From positions 11,078,501 through 11,142,500 of the forward strand of contig WOAB01000109.1 in the NCBI GenBank assembly GCA_027886185.1: DNA of 64,000 nucleotides. The letters run 5' to 3'. The position numbers were made by a program, and so were the translations under genes. Below are positions 1-10,945 of this stretch, piece after piece. The stretch's first letter is position 1; each line of letters opens with the position of its first letter. Origin of the DNA: Rheum nobile. Taxonomy: Eukaryota > Streptophyta > Magnoliopsida > Caryophyllales > Polygonaceae. The notes under the pieces were generated by a model, which worked only from the letters and a program-made list of their open reading frames with translations, was not told where the DNA came from and did not search any database.

Positions 1-376
1 TGTATCATTAAGAGTTACTAAAAAGAAAGGTTTGAAGATTTTGATATGCGACAAAAAAAAGATCTAATACTACAACTAATGTAGTATACAATGAAGTTTT
101 TCATAATTTGTAGCAATTTTGAACATCTTACGAGATTTTATGTTTAGGGTTTCATTTTCATGCATTAGATGAACATTTTGATTATGCTTTATCGTTATAG
201 TAGTATTGATGTTAGGGATGTGACTATCCCAGTTTTAAAATTGCTTAGCCAATTTTATTATTAATAAAGTTATGGAGAGTTTCAGCTTTCTTTCGATAAT
301 GTATTTTGTTAATCTCTTCAATATTTTGTATTCATTAAAACTTTTTTATATTAGCATTCATTTACTTCTATAACAA
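1..376. other. AT-rich sequence, no gene seen
   Basis: This stretch is AT-rich, lacks a credible open reading frame and shows no recognisable repeat terminus. It is the outer left flank of the nested repeat block and I see nothing functional in it. Confidence 0.6.
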
Positions 377-903
377 CTAGTTACATGTGCACATCTTTAA
401 TTTCATATAGTTTTTTATAGTTAGATTAGCTAAAAATTTTAATATATTAGTGTACTTTGTAAAATTTATACAGTCAAATTTATCGTAATTTACGATCAGT
501 TTCTAAATAGTGAAATAATATATATGAGGTATTTTATTATACTTTACTAATTACCATGTTTATTATTTTGAAATGAAATTTAAAAAATTACTTTTTCAAC
601 TTTATAACAAAAGTAGTATAATTCTATCTCATAACAAATTATTATATACAAGTTGCTTAAATATCTAGTATTTAGATGTTATTTCAAGTATTATTTAAAG
701 AATCAATGTACTTTTACCATACTCTTAATATTATTCAATTTTTAATTATTATTATTATTTATGAAGATTGATTGATCTTTTTGATATATAGGTATATTTG
801 TATAAAATATGTATAGTCAATATATGATCACATCACGAAAATTTTATATTTTATCTCATATTTAATTACTATTTATAAGTTAGTAATTTTTTATATATAT
901 AGG
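377..903 (-). repeat. Family X (Helitron-like) copy 1, left segment
   Basis: The segment is collinear with 46189-46907: both start at a CTRR-type end followed by GTTACATGTGC on the + strand and share blocks such as TTTTAATATATTAGTGTACTTT and TAGTCAATATATNATCACATCAC. Copy 2 keeps a clear hairpin near this end, which suggests a Helitron 3' end read on the minus strand; in this copy the hairpin is decayed. The segment stops abruptly at the CACTA terminus at 904, and the continuation of the family reappears at about 14956. It is non-coding. Confidence 0.55.
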
Positions 904-1187
904 TCACTACTAGAAAACGCCAAAATAGCGATGGCCATTAGTGATGGCTTCCATCCGTCGCTAATATAGCAACGACAACAGCAACGAACCAGAACATCCA
1001 TTGCAAAATCAGCGACAAAAGTCAAATGGTGTAAGTACATCCGTAACAAATAGCAGCGGAAATAAGTATGTCGCCCATGTCGTCGCAATATTTGCAACGG
1101 AACGTACTTCGATGCCACCGTTGTCGCTATTTGCGACGGACATAGCGATAACTTTTCCCCGGTCATACCAAACATGCCGTGCATTAT
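904..1187. repeat. CACTA left terminus and sub-terminal repeats, first part
   Basis: The terminus CACTACTAGAAAACGCC is followed by many short direct and inverted copies of a GCGACGG / CCGTCGCTA-type motif. In CACTA elements such sub-terminal arrays are the sites bound by the element's own DNA-binding protein. The array is interrupted at 1187 by the gypsy insertion. Bases 1183-1187 (attat) are the left target-site copy of that insertion. Confidence 0.8.
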
Positions 1188-1893
1188 TGATGCGTTCCTG
1201 CTTGTGAATGCCGAATCGATGACCTTGGTGGGAAGTCGTGCGAGTCACTTCGGTGATAGGATGAGTGGAACGCGTCGCGTGAGTGAAATTAACGCGGTGT
1301 TGATGGGTGCTCGAGAGATGAGCGAAGGCCGTAGCATCGACGGCGGAGGGAGATAGACTCGAGAAGATCGAGTGGAGGCCATAGCGTCGACAACAGAGGA
1401 ATGGGGATGAGAAGTAAGAGAGGTATTTGATGTCAGATCTAAGGATGGAGGCAAATGGCTCTCGACAAAAGCTTAGATTAAATTATGATGTAACCTAGTA
1501 AAGAAGGCCGAGATGACCTTTTATAGTACATAGCGGGACTCGAATGGGTCGAGTCTCGCTTAATGGGCCAGCCCATGCGATACGCATGGAACACACGCCC
1601 CAAAGCAAATAACTAAAATAATTAATGTTCAGAATATTGAAATCAATTCAAAAGATCGCGTTCAAAGGATGTTCGAGAGGAGAATGACAGAGAATGCGTT
1701 CTCTAGGCTTGGTTGAAGACGCTTGAGAGAGAATACGGTCTCTTGAGTTCCTTGGCTGGCGACGACGCGGACAACCATGGATTGTGTCGCATTGACGATG
1801 GCTTTGGCGCGCGACCTTGTTATTGGCCCTTCTGAGCGAATGCTCATAGCTTCCTCTTCCTCGGTGGCCGTCATGGTGGGCATGAGCGCATCA
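1188..1893 (-). repeat. 3' LTR of the gypsy element
   Basis: This 706-bp copy pairs with 10946-11651. It starts TGATGCG and ends CGCATCA, giving perfect short inverted ends. The open frame downstream of the integrase core runs into this LTR as far as 1662, so the pol C-terminus overlaps the LTR. Confidence 0.92.
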
Positions 1894-2663
1894 CCCTCCC
1901 CCACTTGGCTGTGAAGCGTCCCCGCTTCACCATCATCGAATTCTGGCTCCACGTATGGTTCCAGTTCGGCGACGTTGAAGGTCGCGTGGACACCATAGTC
2001 TGGTGGGAGCTCGATCTCGTATGCGTTGTCTCCAATGGCCTTCACCACACGGAATGGGCCATCACCGCGTTGGGCCAGCTTTGATTTGCGCTTAGCCGGA
2101 AAATGGCCTTTGCGAAGATGCACCCACACCAAGTCCCTTGGGGCAAATATAACGCGTCGGCGCCCACGGTTGTGCTGTGTAGCATACTGATCAGCGCGGT
2201 GTTCCAGCTGCTCCCGCGTTCTTTGATGCAGGTCCTTGATCATCGCGGCGCGGTTGGCCGCACTAGGGTGCTCATTATTCTTAAGAGGCCGCGGCAGCAT
2301 GTCTAGGGGAGTCATCGGGTTTCGTCCATAGACCACCTCGAACGGGGTGAGCTTGGTCGCGGAGTGCCTGGATCTGTTGTAAGAAAACTCAATAATTGCA
2401 AGTAAGTCTTCCCAACGCTTGGGGTTGGATTTCAACATGGTCCTAAGGAGGGCTCCTAGGGTTCGATTGGTCACCTCAGTTTGACCATCTGTTTGAGGGT
2501 GGTAGCTAGTGGAAAACAAAAGTTTGGTACCCAACTTCCCCCAAAGTGTTCTCCAGAAAAGGCCTACGAATTTTGTATCGCGATCACTCACGACAGACCT
2601 AGGTATCCCATGTAAACGGACCACGTTGTCAAAGAACAATGCGGCGATTTCACTAGCAGTGTG
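1662..2663 (-). pseudogene. Gypsy integrase, C-terminal part
   Basis: The minus-strand frame contains the second half of the integrase core: DNVVRLHGIPRSVVSDRD (second catalytic Asp), then a TSYHPQTDGQTEVTNRTLG block with the catalytic Glu, then the gypsy C-terminal region ending in a FNVAELEPY-type motif. The first 23 codons of the nominal ORF (2664-2732) lie in the inserted solo LTR and are not integrase. The tail past about 1893 is encoded by the 3' LTR. The half at 3985-4555 is its other part; the two do not rejoin in frame when the solo LTR and one target-site copy are removed, so a small indel also occurred. Confidence 0.85.
1894..1904 (-). other. Polypurine tract of the gypsy element
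   Basis: Read on the minus strand this is GTGGGGGAGGG, lying directly against the start of the 3' LTR. That is the expected position and composition of a plus-strand priming polypurine tract. Confidence 0.8.
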
Positions 2664-3979
2664 TGACAGAGCTAAAGTCGTGATGCCTATCAAATAAATC
2701 CCAAAATACCTACTAAGTAGTATAGTAAGCAAGACAGGGTCGATCCCACAGAGAGTCAGGTTATCAATTTGTGCAATTCGTTATCACCAACTAGGAACTA
2801 GGGGGGGTTTGTTTGTGTTTATCGTAACCAAAGTAAACAAAGCAAGTAAATAAGTTCGCAGGAAACGGTTGTAAATATAATGGGAAAAAGCGCCACACTC
2901 AACAGAGATCCACACAATAATAGATAGGTCGATCACGGAATTCTATCAATCTCAAGTTCTTAATATTCCTATAGTTGTTCTTATCCCGATCTTAGATAAC
3001 TATTAGTTTTACCAGCCCTAATAGTACTTATTACTAAATCAAATCCGAAAACCTTCAAGACTCAATGAAGCAATAGCATTCAACCAAGGATTCAACAAGA
3101 TACATGCAGTAGAAACAACCCGTTACTATAAGTATGCAATTAACTCTCTCTCACGATGAAGCGCTCGGATCCCCTATACGCAACAATCGTGCTCGCTACT
3201 AGATATGCAACCCAAACCCGGAATCACAAGTCCTAGCAATTAGGAAGATATCAATAAACCTAGGTGATCAATCTAGATAAATCAACATAAACCAATAATC
3301 AATCAAGCACAAGAGAATTAATCCAACTAGATAGGAAAACGAACAAGAGTAGAAAACTCACAACCAATCAATTGCTGGCTTCAAACTGTCAAGTGCAACA
3401 ATGGAGGTTTAGTTCTCCATTAGGGTTTGTGAGAGAAAAATACGTAAAACGGTGGCCACTAGGGTTAACCACAAAGTGTTCTAAAATAGTCTTAAATACT
3501 AGGAAACCAATATGGAATAAAATAAGGAAATAATAACATTCCGAAATATAAAGTCTCGGATAAAAGAAAAACAGAAATAAAATCTCGGAAATAAATCTCG
3601 TCAGCGTCTTACCACCGCAGGGTGCGGTGGCCTTCCTGCCGCGGGGGGCGGTAAGCTGCCGTGGCCAGGCGTCAGCTCTTCTTGCCGCTGGGGGCGGCCA
3701 TCTTCACACCGCCGGGGGCGGTGGTCTTCAAACTCGTCTTCTTCTTCTCCTAGCTTGCCTCGCACCACTTCTTAGCACATCTCTTCACTCCATTGGCGTC
3801 TTATATTGGTGGCTTCCTCCTCAGTGTCTCCAGTGATCTCCAATATAGCTCAAACACTCCTAATAACACCAAACTTTGCCCCCAAATGCCATGCACATGA
3901 ATGTGCCTAAATCTACCCGAATGACACCAATAAACCCTCTAATGACTCTTACTTAAGCTCTACAAAGTAGCGCTTATCA
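2664..3979 (-). mobile_element. Solo LTR S1 (Athila-like) inside gypsy integrase
   Basis: A 1316-bp LTR with ends TGATAAGCG... and ...CTCTGTCA (minus orientation) is flanked by a perfect 5-bp duplication gtgtg (2659-2663 and 3980-3984). Its 3' half aligns with S2 (5322-6741) and with the LTRs of element Z. No internal region or second LTR is present, so this is a solo LTR, normally the product of LTR-LTR recombination. Confidence 0.9.
3604..3735. repeat. GC-rich palindrome cluster in solo LTR S1
   Basis: Four imperfect inverted units of the type ACCGC...GCGGTGG occur in about 130 bases (for example around 3611-3632, 3637-3652, 3682-3700 and 3706-3723). This is a sharp GC-rich island in an otherwise AT-rich LTR, about 245-375 bp from the LTR 5' end. 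Equivalent islands with other or related motifs occur at the same relative place in S2, S3 and Z. Confidence 0.75.
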
Positions 3980-3984
3980 GTGTG

Positions 3985-4555
3985 TGGTCTTACACGTGAT
4001 AAAATGGGCCATTTTTGAAAACTTGTCCACAACCATAAAGATTGAATCTTTACCCTTACGAGAGAGAGGCAAGCTTGTGATGAAGTCCATAGACAAATCT
4101 TCCCAAGGGCCTAATGGGATGGGCAATGGCGTGTAGAGACCATAGGGATGGGAAGTAGACTTTGCGCGTTGACACGTGACACAACTTGTGCAATATCGCG
4201 TCACCTGAGTGGTCATGCACGGCCAAAAGAAATGCTCGCGAAGAGCAGCTAGAGTCTTGGTTACCCCAAAATGACCGCGTCCTTCATGGGCTTCTTGGAT
4301 GAGGAGTTTCCTAATGGGTGAGCTAGGAATGCACAAGCGCCCGACTTTGTAAAGGTACCCCTCATGAAAGAAATATGTCTCAAACTCGCGGTCCCTAAGA
4401 CAGTGTTCTACAATTGGCTTAAAGAATGGATCAATCAGATATACATCTTTAATCAACGCGAAGTCAAGACGTTTAGATTGAAGATGAGTAAGGAGAAGAT
4501 ACATGCGAGAAAGGGTATCGGCGACCACATTCTCCTTACCTTTTTTTATGCACAA
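3985..4555 (-). pseudogene. Gypsy integrase, N-terminal part, with RNase H junction
   Basis: The frame begins with the KGKENVVADTLSR block that closes gypsy RNase H, then shows the integrase zinc-binding module (HEGRGHFGVTKT ... CTSCVTCQRAK, an HHCC pattern), then the start of the catalytic core with MDFITSLP (first Asp) and a VVDKFSKMAHF block. Upstream it is out of frame with the RT/RNase H reading because of a run of seven T at 4541-4547, one base longer than the frame needs. It is truncated at its 3' side by solo LTR S1. Confidence 0.85.
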
Positions 4556-5321
4556 CGACGTAAGGAAACGTCTCTATAAATTTTACCCAATGAGCATGGC
4601 AACGGCTTAGGTGGGCTTGACTCTTCAGATAGCTGATGGCCGTGTGGTCGGAGTGGATCACAAACTCGCATGGCCAGAGATAGTGCTGCCATGTCTTGAG
4701 TACGCGAACAAGAGCGTAGAGTTCCTTGTCGTAGGTGTGGTAATTCAAAGTTGCCCCAGTGAGCTTTTCGCTGAAGAACGCGATGGGCTTCTTCTCTTGG
4801 TGGAGGACCCCACCAATCCCGACATTGGACGCGTCACATTCCACTTCAAAGTGCTTGGTAAAGTCTGGAAGTTGTAGCAGTGGCGCGTTGCACAAGGCCT
4901 CTTTCAACGCGTGATTGTGGGTTTCCTTCCAATTCACCGCAGCCCCTTTCTTTATGAGCTCATGGAGCGGCGCGGCGATGGAGCTGAAGTTGCGAACAAA
5001 TCTCCTGTAGAAGCCTGCCAAGCCGAGGAAGATTCTAACCATTATTGGTGTTGTGGGTGTTGGCCAATCTCGAATGGCCTTCACTTTGTCTTCATCGACG
5101 CGGACTCCGTCTTTTGAGACCACGTAGCCTAGAAAGTTCGTAGTGTCGGATGCAAAACGACATTTGCCAAGGTTGGCATACAAGTGTTCGTGTCTCAAGT
5201 ACTCTAACACAAGCCTAATGTGCTTTACATGATTTTCTAGACTACGCGAGTACACCAGAATATCATCAAAGTACACCACAACAAATTTCCCCAGAAATTC
5301 CCTCAACACATGGTTCATGAG
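4536..5321 (-). pseudogene. Gypsy reverse transcriptase (palm) and RNase H
   Basis: The reading starts inside RT and shows the catalytic VVYFDDILVYS motif, the FLGYVVSKDGV and FLGLAGFYRRFV thumb/connection blocks, then RNase H with FEVECDAS (catalytic Asp), FFSEKL, YDKELYALV (Glu), and HSDH (Asp). This order is typical of Ty3/gypsy pol. The N-terminal RT half lies at 6742-7211 beyond solo LTR S2. The frame ends at the seven-base homopolymer at 4541-4547. The first codons of the nominal ORF upstream of 5321 come from the inserted LTR. Confidence 0.88.
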
Positions 5322-6741
5322 TGATAAGCGATATATTGTATAGCGCATCTAGTGGTTATTAGCATGATTTAGATGATGTTTGGATATGATTTGATGGTAA
5401 TTCTATAATCCGGAAGAGAAGACTAGAAGTGAAGAAATCATGGGATTTACAGAGGTTTGAGGTGCATTGAAGAGTGGAAGAACGGTGTGCTGAATTCAAA
5501 CGGTTCGTTATCTTTACTTAGATGTCCAAATGGAGTGATTCCAATTCGAGGAGTTATATCTTGAAGTCTACTGCAAGTCCTCAAAATATGAGCGCAATCC
5601 GAGTTGGGAATCAAAAGTTATGGCGTTTTTACGGAAGTGTCGCAGAAGCTGGAGAAGTCGTCGCCACCGCACCCCGCGGTGGGATGGCCGCACCCCGCGG
5701 TGAGCACAACAGAAGCGAGGATCTAGATTCTGGAAGACCACCGCACCCCGCGGTGGGTATCACCGCACCCGCGGTGGAGACGCGCTGAAGACCTTTTCCA
5801 GATTTATTTCCGAGATTTCTTATTTCCTTTTATTTTATTTCTGAAACTTTGTTTCCAAGTTTGTTATTTTCTTTTCTTTATTTCCTTATTATTTCCTTAG
5901 TATTTAAGTTAAGTTTAAGACTCTTTTAGAGGATCCATTCTCTAACCCTAGTTGCCACCTTTCATCGTTTTTCTCTCACAAACCCTAATGGAGAACTAAA
6001 CCTCCATTGTTGCACTTGACAGTTTGAAGCCATCAATTGATTGGTTGTGAGTTTTCTACTCTTGTTCGATTTCCTATCTAGTTGTATTAATTCTCTTGCG
6101 CTTGATTGTTTATTGGTCTATGTTGATTTATCTAGATTGATCACCTAGGTTTATTGATATTTTCCTGATTGCTAGGAGTTGTGATTCCGGGTTCGGGTTG
6201 CATATCTAGTAGCAAACACGATTTACATAAGCGGGTTGCGAGTGTTCATCGTGAGAGAGAGTTAATTGCATGTTATAGTAACGAGTTGTTTCTATTGCAT
6301 GTATCTTGTTAAATCCTTGGTTGGATGCTATTGCTTTATTGAGTCTTGAAGGTTTTCAGATTTGATTTAGTAATAAGTACTATTAGGGCTGGTAGAACTA
6401 ATAGTTACCTATGATCGGGATAAGAACAACTATAGGAATGATAAGAACTTGAGACTAATAGAATTCAGTGATCAACCATATCTCTTGTTGTGTGGATCTT
6501 TGTTAGGTGTGACGCTTTTCCCCATCATATTCACAACCTTTACTTGCGAACTTGTTTAGTTGTTACTTGGTCACTAAGAAACCGATACAAAACCCCCCCT
6601 AGTTCCTAGTTGGTGATCACTTGAGAAACACAAGAATAGATAACCTGATTCCCTTGGGTTCGACCCTGACTTGCTTGCTATACTCTGTTTAGTAGGTATA
6701 TTAGGATTTCTTTGATTAGGCACACGACTTTAAGCCTGTCA
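5322..6741 (+). mobile_element. Solo LTR S2 (Athila-like) inside gypsy RT
   Basis: A 1420-bp LTR with ends TGATAAGCG... and ...AAGCCTGTCA is flanked by the perfect 5-bp duplication atgag (5317-5321 and 6742-6746). It is related to S1 but inserted in the opposite orientation. Excising the LTR with one target-site copy would leave the RT reading continuous, which confirms a clean insertion into once-coding sequence. Confidence 0.92.
5660..5785. repeat. CACCGCACCCCGCGGTG palindrome cluster in solo LTR S2
   Basis: Four copies of CCGCACCCCGCGGTG or close variants lie within about 125 bases (5665-5681, 5688-5702, 5741-5757 and 5761-5776). Each unit is an inverted repeat (CACCGC...GCGGTG) with a short centre. 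The cluster begins about 340 bp from the LTR start. No coding function is apparent, although a short open frame crosses it. Confidence 0.8.
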
Positions 6742-7211
6742 ATGAGCCTCATGAACGTGCTTGGCGCGTTGGTGAGTCCAAACGGCATGACTAGCCATTC
6801 ATAAAGCCCATATTTGGTCTTGAACGCGGTCTTTCATTCATCACCCTCTTTCATTTGAATCTGGTGATAACCTCTCTTCAAGTCAATCTCGGTGAAGTGG
6901 GTCGCGCCATGCAACTCATCGAGCATGTCATCGAGGCGCGGTATTGGATGTCTGTACTTGACAGTGATCTAATTGATGGCGCGACAGTCGACACACATTC
7001 GCCATGAGCCATATTGTTTTGGCACTAGGATCACGGGGACCGCGCAAGGGCTTAGGGATTCCCTTACGTAGCCGCATTCCAGAAGTTCTTGCACTTGGCG
7101 CTGGAGCTCCTTTGTCTCATCTGGTCCAGCGCGATAGGCAGCGCGATTTGGTAGGGAGGCACTAGGCATCAAATCAATTTGGTGCTCAATGCCTCGTAAA
7201 GGTGGAAGGCC
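6742..7211 (-). pseudogene. Gypsy reverse transcriptase, N-terminal part
   Basis: In the same frame as the upstream gag-protease ORF, the minus strand encodes the RT entry region: PNRAAYRAGPDETKELQ, CGYVRESLSPCAVPVILVPK, and WRMCVDCRAIN, all standard gypsy RT blocks. A TAA separates it from gag-protease at about 7210, a TAG follows the CRAIN motif at about 6970, and a TGA replaces the Trp of the GDEWKTAF-type block at about 6836. The element therefore cannot make a complete polymerase. The sequence continues across solo LTR S2 into 4536-5321. Confidence 0.85.
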
Positions 7212-10130
7212 TTAGGGAAGCTCCTCGGGGAATAAGTCCTTGAGCTCATCGAGTAGCTCAGCGATCGTGCTCGGCAAAGCTTCCATGATGGGGCTCTCTG
7301 GGTTGCAATGCGTGGGCACTAAAAGGAAACATGGTGCCTTGCCACTCAAGGAGGCAATGAGGTCGCTTGGCCGCGCCAGAAGCAGTCTGTGCTCATAAGT
7401 TCCTTTCAACTTGGTGCTTTTTGAAGTGGTCTTTGGCCCTTCATTTGAACGCGTTCGATCAGTGGACGCATTATCGGTGGTAGCGACTTCGTGTCCAGTG
7501 GAAGAACGCGTGCTACTTGTACTCTGGGTCTTTGCTGCTTCCTTAGCCTTCTGTCGATCACACTCAACCTGGTCCTGTAAAATCTCATGGGGGGGGGGGG
7601 ACATAGGTAAGAGCGTGACACATTTCCCGTGATAAGTAAACACATAAGTGTTTAAATAGCCATCGTGAAGGATGTGTCTGTCGAATTGCCATGGGCGCCC
7701 CAACAAAAGATGTGTGGCGTCCATTGCAATGACATCATAAAGCACTGCGTCTGTATATTGACCAATTGAGAAAGAAATAAGGCATTGTCGAGTTACAGTG
7801 TTACCAGAACTCGATGCAATCCATTGTAGCCCATAGGGTTGTGGGTGAGGAGTGGTTGGGAGGTTGAAATGGTTGACCACCTTTTCATTGATGATATTGC
7901 AACAGCTGCCTCCATCGATGATGACACTCAAGGTTGCGGTCTTGACCAAGCAACGCATGTGAAATAGATTCTCGCGTTGGTCGACAAGGGTTGCTTCCTT
8001 GATAGTGAGGAGACGTCGCGTGACAAGGCTCAGTGGTGTGCCTTCATTAAGCGCGGTGGCTTCACATGTGTAAGCCTCCTCGTCATCTTCAAATCCTTCC
8101 TCGATGGTTTCAAGGGGTGTATCATCCTCATAAGACTCATATCCTGCAGCAATGCTTGAGAATAGGACTTTTTTGTTGTTTGGGCAATCTCTCATGTAGT
8201 GCCCTCTTCCTCCACACTTGAAACACTCCAAGTCACGCGCGCGCTCTGGAGTGGTTGATGTGCCCTTTTTTGGCATCGCGCGAGGAGCATTGGTGGGTGT
8301 TGTCGCGATCTTCCCCTGTCTACTTTGATTTGATGCGGTGGTTCCTGTTGGTGGACCGCGCACATTAGTAGAAGGGAATCGACCAGAGTTAGAATCATAC
8401 CTTCTTTGACCCGGAGTTTGCCAAGAGGATTGCCGACGACGCGTTTGTTGGTTGTGGAGTTGCATCACGGTGTGAGTCAAGGTATTCAGATCTTTGATTG
8501 GCAATATCTCGAGTTGGTCACAGATGGAGACATTCAAGCCACTGAGAAATTTCGTTCGCAGTGTGGACGGGGCGACACTGATGCTGGCTTTGTAGTACAT
8601 GTCCTCCAATTGAGAGAAGAACTCCAGAGGTGTTTTGGAGCCTTGACGCGCCATGGCGATCTGCATTCGCATTTGATTTCTATAGTCCGCTGGCACGTAC
8701 TTCTGTGTCATGACATACACGAGCTGGTGCCAATCCGTGATGGGAAAAAGGTGTCGACGTTCGCGATCGTCCACGAACCTGTGGTACCAAACGCGTGCAG
8801 CACCTCTGAAATGTAGCGTTGCCGCGTCAACATGCTCTTCTGGGGGGACTTTGCAATATCGCAAAGTATACTCTGTAGCCTGCAACCACTCAAGAAACAC
8901 AGCGGGATCGTATACGCCAAAGAAATGCTCAATTTTGACTTTTACCTCATGGCGGCTAAGCCGTGGTGTATGTGGAGCAGGGTGTGGCGCATAAGCTCGC
9001 TGGGCAGCATCTTGAGCGCGATGTTGATGACGGCGAGCTTGGCGAACCGGGATATCGTTAGTGACAAAGTCCCTAGGAGGCGCATTGTAGTCAGCGCGTC
9101 CTTGTCTTCTTCTGGGAACAGGGACATCGTGTTGGCGACGAAAGTCATGCGGCATGTCTCTGTGGTGGTGGCCATGAGAGTCACGTCTGTTCTTGCTTGG
9201 AACGCGATGCGGTGGTCCTACTGGTTGGAGTGGAGGTGGAATCCAATCCACTGGCCTATCTTGGAGTTCAATGGGATCACCAAGGGGAGGATGGAAGGAA
9301 CCTGAATTGTTGAGTCCTGCGTCCTTCATCTCCTCGTCATCGAACTCGTGGAAATCATCATGGACAATCGATGTCGTCGATACATAGCCATCGGAGCCAT
9401 AACGCGGAGTACGCGCACTTTGATGGCCAAGGTGATCGTTGACGTCGAAAGGCACTGGTGTGGGACCATGGCAACGCTGACGCGGCTCACTATCTGCGAT
9501 GCGATTAGGTCTACGTGGCAAACCTGAGTCGCGTTCATCCCGTCTGGCGTGGCCTGCAAGAGGTGTTGATGCAGTCTCGCGACGGCGTCTTGTTTCTCTG
9601 GCTTCATACCTGTCATTGAAGTCAAAGGGTTCAGAGTACTCACCATGGGAGTCATCATCGCGGTAGGAGTCGCTGTCGTAGCCGGCTGGTGTTGCCCACG
9701 GTGCATAGCGTTCGCGATGCGACACATAGCCTTGGCGGCTCTCGATCACTGATTGGATCCTTTGAAGATGAGGTTGTAAGTTGGAGGTAGATGGCATCAC
9801 TCCTTTGCCCTTGTCCACGCGCTGTTGGCTTGGGCCGACTTCAGTGTGATGCGGTGCGGCCAGAGTGTCCATAGGGACCATCAACGTTGGTGTGGGTTGG
9901 GCCTGCACAGCGCGTTGCATGGCCTGGAACTGGGCAACTTGGCGCCTAAGCTCTTGGATCTCGCGTTGTTCCTCCGAGAGCTCCAAAATGGGTTCTTGTT
10001 GGGGAGGATTGGCGAGTGGGATCACTTCATGTTGCACGATGTTCTGCTGTGGTGGGTGGTTGCCATCTCCTTGGACATTCCCACCGGTGGGTGCCGTGAG
10101 GCTACCTATCACAATATGACCAGACATCAC
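7212..10130 (-). CDS. Gypsy gag-protease polyprotein
   Basis: This 972-residue open frame is the capsid and protease part of the gypsy polyprotein. The N-terminal third is charged, low-complexity and Arg/His-rich. A retrotransposon-gag (capsid) domain lies at about residues 400-560, with an ATLHFRGAARVWY block. A CCHC zinc knuckle (CFKCGGRGHYMRDC) sits near residue 640. A retropepsin-like domain at about 730-830 has IDGGSCCN in place of the usual D-S/T-G, followed by LLGRPWQFD. The Met at 10130 is taken as start because it follows an 800-base leader after the primer site. The ORF ends at a TAA just before RT, where related elements continue, so the frame is truncated although its own domains look intact. 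Confidence 0.88.
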   Translation of the reverse strand: MMSGHIVIGSLTAPTGGNVQGDGNHPPQQNIVQHEVIPLANPPQQEPILELSEEQREIQELRRQVAQFQAMQRAVQAQPTPTLMVPMDTLAAPHHTEVGPSQQRVDKGKGVMPSTSNLQPHLQRIQSVIESRQGYVSHRERYAPWATPAGYDSDSYRDDDSHGEYSEPFDFNDRYEARETRRRRETASTPLAGHARRDERDSGLPRRPNRIADSEPRQRCHGPTPVPFDVNDHLGHQSARTPRYGSDGYVSTTSIVHDDFHEFDDEEMKDAGLNNSGSFHPPLGDPIELQDRPVDWIPPPLQPVGPPHRVPSKNRRDSHGHHHRDMPHDFRRQHDVPVPRRRQGRADYNAPPRDFVTNDIPVRQARRHQHRAQDAAQRAYAPHPAPHTPRLSRHEVKVKIEHFFGVYDPAVFLEWLQATEYTLRYCKVPPEEHVDAATLHFRGAARVWYHRFVDDRERRHLFPITDWHQLVYVMTQKYVPADYRNQMRMQIAMARQGSKTPLEFFSQLEDMYYKASISVAPSTLRTKFLSGLNVSICDQLEILPIKDLNTLTHTVMQLHNQQTRRRQSSWQTPGQRRYDSNSGRFPSTNVRGPPTGTTASNQSRQGKIATTPTNAPRAMPKKGTSTTPERARDLECFKCGGRGHYMRDCPNNKKVLFSSIAAGYESYEDDTPLETIEEGFEDDEEAYTCEATALNEGTPLSLVTRRLLTIKEATLVDQRENLFHMRCLVKTATLSVIIDGGSCCNIINEKVVNHFNLPTTPHPQPYGLQWIASSSGNTVTRQCLISFSIGQYTDAVLYDVIAMDATHLLLGRPWQFDRHILHDGYLNTYVFTYHGKCVTLLPMSPPPHEILQDQVECDRQKAKEAAKTQSTSSTRSSTGHEVATTDNASTDRTRSNEGPKTTSKSTKLKGTYEHRLLLARPSDLIASLSGKAPCFLLVPTHCNPESPIMEALPSTIAELLDELKDLFPEELP

Positions 10131-10930
10131 GAGTAAAAACGAACAAAAGACAATTCAAAACCAAAGAACAAGTAAGCACTCAACAAGTAACAAGTGTTCA
10201 CATAGGAGGGCGCGTTCTTTTGGCCGTGAGGGCGGCTAAAGGCAAGCAAAACAAGTGTGATATGCAAGCACAAAAGCAAACGAAACCAATTGAATAAAGT
10301 CTTAACCTCTTACGTAAACAACACAAACACACAAGAACCAACCTTCGAGGTGTTAACCTAGACGATGGAGAGATGAAGAAGATGAGCCTAGCCGAGAGGG
10401 GGAAAGAAGGTTACCTTATTTTGGCTTTCCTTGTCTTTTTTTTTTTGAATGAATGTCGCGTTTTTTTTTTTGAAATGCGACTTTGACTCTTTTTTTTTGA
10501 ATTTGAAATTCAAATCCGAGATCTTAGTCTTTGATTGAAGATCGGATAAGAATTAAATGAAACAAAATAAAAATAAACGGCTAAGTAACTTATGGAAAGA
10601 AATCGCGAGATTTACGCGATAGGAGAGAGAAGATTGATTCAGATTTATGACGGTCAATCAACAAGAAGATATGGCATTTATGGCATGCGAAATTCACGGA
10701 ATCAATTAAGCAAATTAAGTAGTTAATTTCAGAAGATTTCACGCGAGCAAATCACACAAATTTCGCGAGGAGATCAAGCAATTATCGGCCAAGAGATTCT
10801 CTTGTAGAAACCGAAAGGACTAGCATGTGTTTGAAGAGAATTTTTTTTTGTGACAAACGCGGAAGCAAGGATGATGGGGGAGAAAAAATTGTGAACAAGT
10901 GAGACTTGACAAGCGACTTACAAGATCAAA
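10131..10930 (-). other. Gypsy 5' untranslated leader
   Basis: This region lies between the primer-binding site and gag. It is AT-rich, with homopolymer runs (T tracts near 10433-10500) and no supported coding sequence. It is expected to hold packaging and dimerisation signals, but I cannot identify them from the sequence. Confidence 0.6.
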
Positions 10931-10943
10931 GGCTCTGATGCCA
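10931..10943 (-). other. Primer-binding site (initiator tRNA-Met type)
   Basis: On the minus strand it reads TGGCATCAGAGCC, one mismatch from TGGTATCAGAGCC, which pairs with the 3' end of plant initiator tRNA-Met. It lies two bases inside the 5' LTR. Confidence 0.85.
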
Positions 10944-10945
10944 GT

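Noticed and set aside
2659..3984. Clean reading-frame continuity of the gypsy integrase after removing solo LTR S1
   Set aside because: Joining the two sides with one gtgtg copy leaves the halves in different frames, so a further indel is needed. Only S2 shows frame continuity.
5522..5788. 88-codon ORF in solo LTR S2
   Set aside because: It crosses the palindrome cluster within an LTR and has no domain similarity.
7588..7600. Runs of G at 7588-7600 and 32089-32101
   Set aside because: Simple homopolymers in retroelement sequence, prone to sequencing or replication slippage. They carry no further signal.
8406..10136. Several 60-157-codon + strand ORFs opposite the gypsy gag
   Set aside because: They are frame shadows of a GC-rich minus-strand gag. 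The minus strand carries the capsid, zinc-knuckle and protease motifs.
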